Shown here piece after piece: positions 56,305 to 64,000 of a stretch of 64,000 nucleotides of DNA. Within the stretch, counting starts at the first letter, position 1; the number at the start of each line of letters is the position of its first letter. The translations under genes and the position numbers were made by a program. The notes beneath the pieces are model-generated. The model did no database searches. It had not been told where the DNA came from and saw nothing but the letters and a program-made list of their open reading frames with translations. This DNA comes from Leptodontidium sp. MPI-SDFR-AT-0119 (lineage: Eukaryota > Ascomycota > Leotiomycetes > Helotiales > Leptodontidiaceae), in assembly GCA_020726505.1 (NCBI GenBank), contig JAHLEZ010000043.1, positions 186,001-250,000 of the forward strand, written 5' to 3'.

Positions 56305-58104
56305 ATGGGCAAACTATCTGGTCTCATCTCCTCCAGCTACGGTTTCACAGTCGAAGCTGCAACAGCCCTCTCAAATCCCTCCTCCTCAGCCCAAAGTGCT
56401 CCTCACACCTCAAACTACGGATACTATTCTCGCTCCCAAAACGCTCCGTTGTACCAACAGCCCAATGCACGCCTTTCATCCCAAGAAAGACGAGAATTGC
56501 CGCTCCCAGTCATCATCTCGCAACGTAGGCCACAGAACAAATCTCGAGGCTGGGCGCGAGCTTACGCACCTGCACTCATGGGGGCGGGTATTGATGAAGT
56601 GACGTTTTTGGATTTCATCGATCGATTTAACGAGGAGAGTAAGGTAAGAAATCTAATTTCATGTCTCCCGAAAACAGAAATGAGTAGTCTTTAAGAAGGT
56701 AAACTGATACGCTCCAGGCATCGCCCTATCTCCACGTCGTCAACGTCGCAGGAGCAGGTGTAGGATTTCTTCCTGGAATCACTCCGATGATTGTCTCGAT
56801 GACAGTCCCAGTCGCTGTTCAAGCAGCTAAGAAAGCGCAGTCAAATCACCAGTTTGTTCCTTCAAGAACCCGTGGAAACAGTGATTAGTCTAACTCAATA
56901 CAGGACGGAATCATACCTCGACAAGATGAACAAGAAATTGTTCGTACCGCATGGCTTGTACGCCATAGTCATGACCTACAATCCTCAACAGACTGGGGAT
57001 ATGGTGAATATAGATGTGTCCTCGAATGGGTCTCAATTCCCATCGCCTAACCCGCCTTCGTCTCCGTATGCACCTAACGGAGACGACTCGTATCAGAAAC
57101 AAGAGTTCACATTACCCGAGTCCTGCCCTCTAATCTTCGCCAACTCCGCTCCTCCTCAGACCCTGGATCCGTCCCGAAACGGCTTTTTCAAAATGGCGGA
57201 CTTTGTATCCGATTTCAAAGATCGTCGAGCACAAGCTAATTTCGTAGGTCATGATTCATCTTCACTCTCAATAGTAATGCATGCGATGAATGTTTTTGTT
57301 GACTTAAACTAGGCGCAAGAAAATCCCACGTCAACACTCGTTGGCCCAAAACCAACATTTAGGAGCAAATACGCTGATCCGAGCTACTCGTCGAATAGTA
57401 AGGATGACTCTCGAACGAAGCCTAAGCGAGAAGAAGAGAAGAAGCAACCGGGAATGTTGAAGGGTATGAAGGAGAAGGTCATGCATTCCGTAAGTTCCTT
57501 CCTGAAATCCAATTGGGGGTCTAGCTGACGATGAAAGGATGTCTTGTATCTCATGATTGTCAATAACCCGACAGATTCAACGACGCCTCCACCTGTGCCA
57601 AGTTCTGCGCAGGGCGTCGTTGGGCGAGGCGGATCGACGTATCAATATGGCCCACCACCCAGGACGTACAATCCTCGGTCTGAACAGCAATATGCTTCAG
57701 TCGTGGAGTACAGTCGCGCAAGACAGCAATCGAATAATTCTGGGGTGTTTGGAAATCCGCCATTGGATAGTAGACAAGTGCAAACCACATCGACATACCA
57801 GTACGGTCCTCCCCCGTCGCGAATTTCCACTTCGAATTCTCAACCTTCATATCAGCAGCTTCCTGCAGCGAAAGAAGAGTACAATCCAAAGCAGATCTAT
57901 AGCAGACCAATGAGTAATGACAAGGGCTATGAATACGAGACAGGGGAAGAGAATCGACAATTGAGCGGAAAGGGAGGGTATTTCGGACAGCAGCGCCAGG
58001 CTCAAAGCGAGGCACAATCTTTGACGCCTTCTCCAGCTCCAAGGACAGAAGCACCACCAGTATATACGCCATACCCGAGAGATGAGTGGGATGAGTGGGA
58101 GTGA
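56305..58104 (+). CDS. Conserved fungal protein of unknown function (GWARAYAP.. family)
   Basis: Exons 56305-56643, 56718-56851, 56904-57243, 57313-57489 and 57538-58104 join in frame to about 518 residues. The N-terminal half carries a block I know as widely conserved in Ascomycota: GWARAYAPALMGAGIDEVTF-LDFIDRFNEESK, then a hydrophobic Gly-rich stretch VVNVAGAGVGFLPGITPMIV that could insert into or lie along a membrane, and KMNKKLFVPHGLYAIVMTYN. The C-terminal half is disordered, Gln/Pro/Tyr-rich, with two STYQYGPPP repeats and an acidic Trp-containing end (YPRDEWDEWE). Its role is not established. ATG 56305 directly begins MGKLSGLISSSYGF; the MGxxx(S) start might permit N-myristoylation (MGKLS), which is a weak inference. 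Confidence 0.82.
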
Positions 58105-58319
58105 AAGCCTGGAATCTGGAGGTGAAGGATGGAAAGGGACACAGAGAGACAGAGGGGTAAAACAAAAACCGATGTAGGATTGGAGAACCTGAATTGCTTA
58201 AGTGAAGCAGTGGGTGTACTTTGCTGTACTTTTGAAGAAAAAAACATGGAAGTCATTCTTTTCACAGTGGTAAAATCTTTGGGAATTCCACCAAATCTGA
58301 GCTCCTCAGTTCCCTGCCT

Positions 58320-60088
58320 TTACCGAAGCAGAACACTCACCATATCAGGCGCTCCCCGTTCCCAAACTTTATCCGTGACCCACCCCAAAGCTTTCCTATA
58401 CGCCACACCGTCCATCCACTCTATCAACAAAACCTGGTATAAATATCCATGCTCTTGCGTTGTCCAGTTTTCAACAGTAATACCTCTAGACTCTCTGGAC
58501 CTGCAGAAGTTGGACGACTTAGAAATCGCCACGAACTCATACTTTTCACTAGCGAGTTCGAAACCTTCTGGCCGCCCCCGAGAAAGTTGGCCGCATATCA
58601 ATCCCTCACTGTCATCTATGCGTAAAGCTCGATCATGTCTTCCCAACTTGGGATCGAACTTATCCACTCGAAAGAATCGTCTAGAAGTTCTAAAGCGCAG
58701 TCTTAGACTTAGATCTAACACTTTTGGCCCATCGGGTGTTATGCGATATCTTTGCAATGACGTGCTAATCCGGCTTGTATTCTTTACAGCTTTCTTGGGG
58801 GAGCTGCGGGGTCTGAGCATGTACCCGAAATGAGGATCCCATGCTCCTATCACCTTCGTCGGTTCTTTCATTCCGTAGCGAAAAATGCAAATTTGGGACA
58901 TTTGGCATTTGCAACTCTTGACTCTGTTGTGTCTCTCGTACACTCCACGGTAGCAACTGTACTTCAACAAGTCGTACTCGACCTCCCCCTCCCAACCGGC
59001 TCACGACCAGCTCGGCAGATACGGAACCATAGTCATACTAACTTCATCTCGATGTACTCGTCTTGAGAACTTGGTCTCGTTTAAGGCCGGCTGCCAGAGT
59101 AATGCCGAGTCGATGAAAGTCATGGGCAAGCCGTAAATGAACCTCGAACGAAAGCGCTTGCTGAGTGCAACCAACATACCAGTAAATCCATTTAAGATAT
59201 CATCCGAAAACGTGAGCTTTCGCTTAGTGAACCCCTCCACCATCTCTCCATACCGGACCAGAATATCGGTTACTGGTTCTCGCCAGGTCGTGAGCCATCT
59301 GCTGCTCATAGGAGGAAACTTCCCACCAGTGTATTCCGCATTCCCCCAGTACTCCCTCCACATCGTCTGAGAACACTCCCAAATGGCATCGTTAGGAGTG
59401 AAAATCAACCTCCTTTTGGAGAATGCCAACTCCTGAAACGTCCAGCCGCGCTGTACCACTCACTATCCTTGACTAGATCCTGTCCTGGCCGTGATCGAGC
59501 ACCCCGTGGCTCGGAGACACCCAGAATACCAGGTATTCCGGCGTTTGCATCGCTTCCCACAGCTGCAATGAAGGTGACTGTTGCGCCTTCGTAGATGGCA
59601 CCCATGCCGTGAAGTTGTGTTGACTTTTCCTCGCGGTCGTCTTGGACGATACACAGTGCGTCGACCCAGAGACCTTTGATCCCGAGGAGTACCGCGATCT
59701 AAAGTGCATGTCGAATCGTCTTTAGCAAAACCACCTCTGTATTCGATGCAGCAAAGGCGCCATCTTTCTGAAGTGTTTCCAAGTTGCTACGTAAAGTCTT
59801 GAAGCACTCGACTTGACCCCAGACATAACTCAACGCAGCATATTTATTGACCGAGGAGTGGCCACTGACTAAACACAGGCGGTGGACGTCGATAAGCCAA
59901 CGTGGACGCTTTGCCTTCGCAATTCGTGATAATACGCGTTTATCTCCATGGATTTTGTGACAGAGCTGCATCCAGCCTTTCAAGATGTCGAAGTCGATCC
60001 ATGCGGGGTCGTTTTGACTCGGCAGAGACGAGAGCGGGATGAGCTGCCTCACTTTTTCTTCATCAGGCCAGTACCAGGTGAGTTCTCG
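58320..60088 (-). pseudogene. HET-domain (heterokaryon incompatibility) gene with three disabling lesions
   Basis: The minus strand reads in order the HET hallmarks: YAALSYVWGQVECFKTLRSN, GIKGLWVDALCIVQDDREEK, GAIYEGATVTFIAAVGSDAN, RGWTFQELAFSKRRLIFTPN and PSWS-[stop]-AGWEGEVEYDLL, then a ~210-residue C-terminal region. Three lesions interrupt it: an in-frame TAG at 59699-59701 between KTIRHAL and IAVLLG, a one-base shift at about 59451-59462 before RGWTFQE, and TGA at 59001-59003 exactly where the motif PSWSWAGW expects Trp. Both stops can arise by single C-to-T or G-to-A changes. HET proteins trigger cell death in incompatible fusions. The 5' end is unresolved: upstream of 60088 the frame meets TGA, so a first exon or start is missing. 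Confidence 0.8.
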
Positions 60089-60410
60089 TCAAGACATGAT
60101 GCAGCAATAGACCACGGTGTGTTGATTTATCTGATAAGGTTACATGTGAATGAGATCAAGGCAGAAATGGTGCGAGCCTTGTCTCGTGATAACTTGCATG
60201 AGATACGAACCTCAGCCTCACAATGATCTGGCCAATCGTGTGCCACGGAGGCGTCAATAATAGTTTGTATACATTGTCATTTACATACATTCAATCTGTG
60301 GCAATCTTGAGTAAATCCATTGCCCCTCTTCCAACCGAATACCAACATATATTTGCACATATATTTTCTTCCCAATCTGACCGGTGTACCCTGGAGAAAT
60401 CCACCAAACT
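60089..60410. other. Intergenic, possibly holding the first exon of the HET gene
   Basis: 322 bp. HET-type proteins usually have a longer N-terminus than the one seen, so a short first exon may lie here; I could not define it. Confidence 0.35.
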
Positions 60411-61093
60411 CTACTTCCCCAACGCATCGAACTTCCTCGTTCCATCAACACCACTAAACCAGCTCACGCGATCCTTAATGAACTGCTCTATCTGTGGTCT
60501 CAACTTCGTCTCATGCAGACTGAAGTCATCCACGGTCCCGATTCTCAGAATGCTCTGGCCCGGGAAAGCCTCGCCAACGCGATACATGAGCGTGCCGCAC
60601 GTAGAGCAGAAGTAATTGGTCATGAGCTTGCCAGACGCGATGGTCTTCTTCTGAGCGAAAGTCTTCAGGTTCTCTGCTCTCATGTAATTAGCAAATAGGT
60701 TGCTGGAAACGCATTGGATGTCTGGGAAATGAATAATTTGGCACGGTTGGGGATTTTTGGGATTTTTGGGAAGGCTGGCTTTACCTTGACCGCGAACGTG
60801 CTTCAAGTGGGTGTCTACGATGGTGAAGTTGGATGCGAACATAGAGGCTGTGATTTTGCGACAATCGTAACAATTACAGACGAAGCTGTTGACGAAGCCT
60901 GGACCATGGGTTGGCTGGTTGAGGTTAGTTAGGGAGCATTGCGGGGAGAAAATATCGGTGTTGCATTTACAAATGAGAGCTGTACCGCACCGCAGAAACA
61001 TGTAGCTGTGGCTTCGTCCTGGTTAGACCAGCCATCATTGGAGGATCCCGCGAGGGGAAAGAAGGGCTTGGAGCTGTCTGCAGTTGCCGCCAT
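60411..61093 (-). CDS. GFA/CENP-V domain protein (Mss4-like fold)
   Basis: Three exons, 60971-61093, 60785-60914 and 60411-60673, give about 171 residues. The zinc-binding cysteines of the GFA family are all present: ATCFCGAV (C-x-C), FVCNCYDCRKITASMF (C-x-C-x2-C) and YFCSTCGTLMYRVGEA (C-x2-C). The family takes its name from glutathione-dependent formaldehyde-activating enzyme; most fungal members have an unknown substrate. No signal peptide or membrane segment is seen. Intron 2 has a GTAAAG donor and an acceptor in GAGAGCAG. Reading without splicing would insert a Pro/Lys-rich stretch (ASLPKNPKNPQP), which looks non-coding. Confidence 0.88.
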
Positions 61094-61956
61094 TGTTGCG
61101 AGTTTATGTAAAAGTGTTTCTTGTAAAGTTTGGGATGGTGGTTGGATTGAAGAGAAGTGAGCAGATCGATGAGATGAGATGATCTTGAGTGATGATTGAT
61201 ATCGCAGTAATTGAGATGGCTCGTTATATAAATATCTGTAGGATCAAACTTCAAGAGCTACCTCGAGCCACCACGTCATCGCAAAATCGTCCCCCGATGA
61301 AGTCCCATTAGTAATTCGGGCGTTGCACACACAAGAAAGCATACAAATTGCAAGAGGAAATGATCTGCCAATTGCTTTGCCAAACCTGTTCCTGATCTTA
61401 CCCTGACTTTGTTCTTTGGACTGACTACACGGTGGAGCCACACAACGCCCAGCTCGCCTCGCTCGCTACGCTTGGACCACCTGAAATACATCCGAATACC
61501 GAGAAAGTATAAAGTTTAGGATCGAGTTTTGAGGTGATTTATTTACTAAGCCTGTGTTCTTTAGCTTGAAGATTATTTCAAGGGTACCAACACACAATAT
61601 GATTACCAAGAGTTAAAAGTATCGCCGACAGGAGTTAAAGCATTTCGCATTTTGAAGATTTGACTCGTATCTCCTAGCACCAACCTAGCACGCCACAGAC
61701 TTGCTTTCTAAGACTGGCACGAATTAGAAAGTGATGGATGTGAAAGTAGGAAAATTATTTGACAAACCAAGGTCAATTTCATAAGCATCATCTGATACAT
61801 GATGTCGACACAATTAGGATGGGTTGAGATTTTGCGGGTGGTGTCATTGATGCTCGGTGGATTCATCTGCGAGTGAAGAAAGTGGGCTTGCTGGACCTCG
61901 GCTAATTTGAAGCTTCACGCAGCAACCGTTTCGTATTTTAACAAAGCTGGTCCCCA
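61094..61956. other. Gene-free stretch, promoter of the GFA gene and 3' side of the carboxylase
   Basis: 863 bp with no supported gene; 61500-61900 is moderately AT-rich. Confidence 0.5.
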
Positions 61957-63969
61957 TCACAACTTTGCTGCACCCCCTTCAACTTCCGCAACCAAGACCC
62001 CTTCGCCAACTTCATCGCCCTCCTCGCCTTCATAAACCCAGGTCACTACTCCTCCCTTCGTCGCCCTAATCTCCAACTCCATTTTCATCTGCCTCACAAC
62101 CGCAACGGTCTCACCCTTCTGGATTTTATCACCCACATCCACCAAGATCTCCATCAGCTGCCCTGGGAATGGAATGATAATGTGATTTGAGTTTCCGGGA
62201 TCACCTCGGCGGTGATTGGACGAGCTGGCAAGTGAGCCAAACGATGCTGTTGTCGTGGCCAATGTCAAAGTATACGGAACAGGTTCAGGAGCTGAAGGGG
62301 TAGTATAGAGAATCGAGGCCGTCAAAGAGGCTGGGAACTCGTTTCGTAAGACTCTTGTAAGTTGAAGGTGAGAGGGAGCTGGTGTTTTGTTTCCCTCGCT
62401 TGACGATTCAGGGGTAAGCGATATTGACCAAGCATCGCCTTTGCGGAAGAGAACATTCGACGCTGCTGCGACAGAATTACTTGATATGTTCGATGATTTT
62501 TGTGTCAGATTCTTGTTCAAGGTGGAAGATATCGCTTTCCCAGATTCCAAGATTGGGGGCAAGTTTGCTTCTAGCCACTGTGTGCCACACTGTTGGGAGG
62601 CAAAAGCTTCACTTGCAACGATTCCTCGTAATGCATCTAAACTCGTCTTTACACCTTCGATGTGAGTATCAGCAAGAGCTCGCTTTGCCTTTCGAACCAC
62701 ATCCTCCCAGCTCGGACCCGTGACGATAATTTTGGCAATCAAGCTGTCGAAATCTGTTCCCACCACGGTTTGCAGCGAAGGTATGAGGTGGGTATCAACT
62801 CTGACTCCATTCCCTGCCGGGAATCGGAAAGAATTGATTTTGCCAACGCTTAATGACCAGTCATTCGAGGCGTCTTCAGCTGTGACTCGAAGTTGAAGCG
62901 AATGCAAGGGTGGGGGAGTTTCTGGATTTTCGGTCAAATTCGAGATCGAGAGGGACGATAAAGGCTGGCCTTGGGCCAACAGAAGTTGCATCTTGACAAG
63001 GTCTATGCCCATTGCGATAGACTCTGTAATGGTGTGTTCGACTTGCAAACGGGGATTTACTTCTAGAAAGTAGAATTCCGGAGGTGACGCGCGGACCAGG
63101 AATTCGAAAGTCCCCAGGGAGGAATAGTTGACTTTCTGTGCCATCCTCAACGCTGCATCGATGACCTCTCCTATCAATTTACGGTCCGAGATCGAACTCG
63201 GGGCAAACTCAACAACCTTTTGGAACCTGCGCTGGATGCTGCATTCTCGTTCCCAGAGATGCCGCACATTTCCTTGCCCATCACCGATGATCTGAACCTC
63301 AACATGCCGGTAACCATCGATTGCCGCTTTTTCAGCAAACGCTTTCCCACTAGGACTTTCTTTCAAAGCCCTTTTCGCTAGAGATGCCATATCTTTCTCC
63401 TCTCTCACAATCCTGATTCCTCGCCCACCTCCACCATCGACAGCCTTGATGATGATTGGAAATCCGACCGAGCTTGCAAAATTCTGTAACTGGGCGACAT
63501 CGCTTGTTGGCTCTTTCAACGCTGGAAGTACGGGGACTTGACATTCTTCAGCCAGCAATCTTGCTTGCAGTTTATCTCCAGTTCGAGCAAGAATCTCGTG
63601 ACCAGGACCGATGACTAGAGTTCCAGCTTCATTCCACACTCGACGAGCAAAGTCGGGAGACTCTGAGAGGAAGCCGTAACCCGGATGGATGGTGTCTATT
63701 TTGTGTTTCTTTGCGATTTCAATCAGTTCTGAGATGTCGAGGTATGATGCTGGCGAGGCGATTTGGATAGAGTGGGTTGAGCCGTGGGTGTGTGATGTAT
63801 CGTTGGATGTGTATATTGAGTATGTCTCTATGTCTAACTCTCTTGCTGTACACATTATTCGAGTTGCAATCTCACCCCTGGTAAATCGTCAATAGAGCAA
63901 GACAAGACTGCATCTGTGGTCTTACCGGTTCGCCACCAGGAGTCGGTTTATTTGTCTTGTCAAAACCAT
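61957..63969 (-). CDS. Biotin carboxylase plus biotin-carrier protein (acyl-CoA carboxylase alpha-subunit type)
   Basis: Exons 63926-63969 and 61957-63877 give about 654 residues starting MVLTRQINRLLVANRGEIAT. The biotin carboxylase part (1-460) has the classic LLVANRGEIA start, IHPGYGFLSESPDFA, the ATP-grasp loop IIIKAVDGGGGRGIRI, HVEVQIIGDGQG, ECSIQRRFQKVVE, FYFLEVNPRLQVEHTITE and the C-terminal RFPAGNGVRVDT. The C-terminal carrier domain has RQMKMELEI with Lys613 as the biotinylation site and IPFPGQLMEILVDVGDKIQKG before it. In this family the protein carboxylates its own biotin, and a partner beta subunit transfers CO2 to an acyl-CoA (methylcrotonyl-, propionyl- or related). There is no obvious mitochondrial presequence; the protein ends AAKL, a PTS1-like tripeptide. 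No partner subunit is in the window. Confidence 0.92.
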
Positions 63970-64000
63970 GACATCGGAATAAATTAAGTACAACTACTGT

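Noticed and set aside
1..64000. CRISPR arrays, bacterial operons or organelle DNA
   Set aside because: No regular spacer-repeat arrays or Shine-Dalgarno-linked gene strings; genes are intron-rich and nuclear in type.

Overview
The window is nuclear DNA from a filamentous ascomycete (Pezizomycotina). The evidence is short introns (about 44-150 nt, mostly GTAAGT/GTATGT-like donors with CTRAC branch points), fungal-specific families (Zn2Cys6 regulator, HET domain, TIGR04076, CorA-like membrane proteins, CYK3), an initiator tRNA-Met, and AT-rich transposon relics whose genes are full of C-to-T / G-to-A type stop codons, as left by repeat-induced point mutation (RIP). I cannot fix the class from sequence alone. 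Exon coordinates were worked out by hand from splice signals and reading-phase continuity and are predictions.

Layout. 0-20 kb is metabolic and secreted functions: a partial SH3-like gene at the left edge, a secreted GH3 beta-glucosidase, a TIGR04076 protein, a Zn2Cys6 transcription factor, an aldo/keto reductase with a large N-terminal helical extension, an amino-acid permease divergent from it, an initiator tRNA-Met, a secreted CAP/PR-1 protein, a sugar transporter and a beta-lactamase-like serine hydrolase. 20-32 kb holds a head-to-head pair of cytokinesis genes (a GCK-III kinase and a CYK3-type SH3/transglutaminase protein) and a multipass membrane protein with a DUF3431-like C-terminus and a 6-nt microexon.

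32-42 kb is gene-poor: a diverged direct repeat, a secreted endonuclease/exonuclease/phosphatase protein, a 276-bp inverted-repeat MITE, about 3.8 kb without a recognisable gene, a tiny lysine-rich protein and a CorA-like membrane protein. 42-49 kb has a 924-residue protein kinase divergent from a MUP1-type permease, followed by a kinase fragment with a damaged catalytic loop.

49.8-53.3 kb is a 3.5-kb terminal-inverted-repeat transposon with TA target duplications. It carries a decayed DDE transposase and, convergent to it, a second decayed gene of unknown function. A 152-bp inverted repeat abuts it. 53.5-64 kb contains an unknown basic protein, a conserved fungal protein, a broken HET gene, a GFA/CENP-V-type protein and a biotin-carboxylase/biotin-carrier protein ending in a PTS1-like AKL.

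No secondary-metabolite cluster, CRISPR array or bacterial-type operon is present. Two otherwise good genes (10.0-11.9 kb and 18.7-20.4 kb) each lack one base in a short homopolymer relative to the expected reading frame, so sequencing or assembly indels should be considered before calling them broken.
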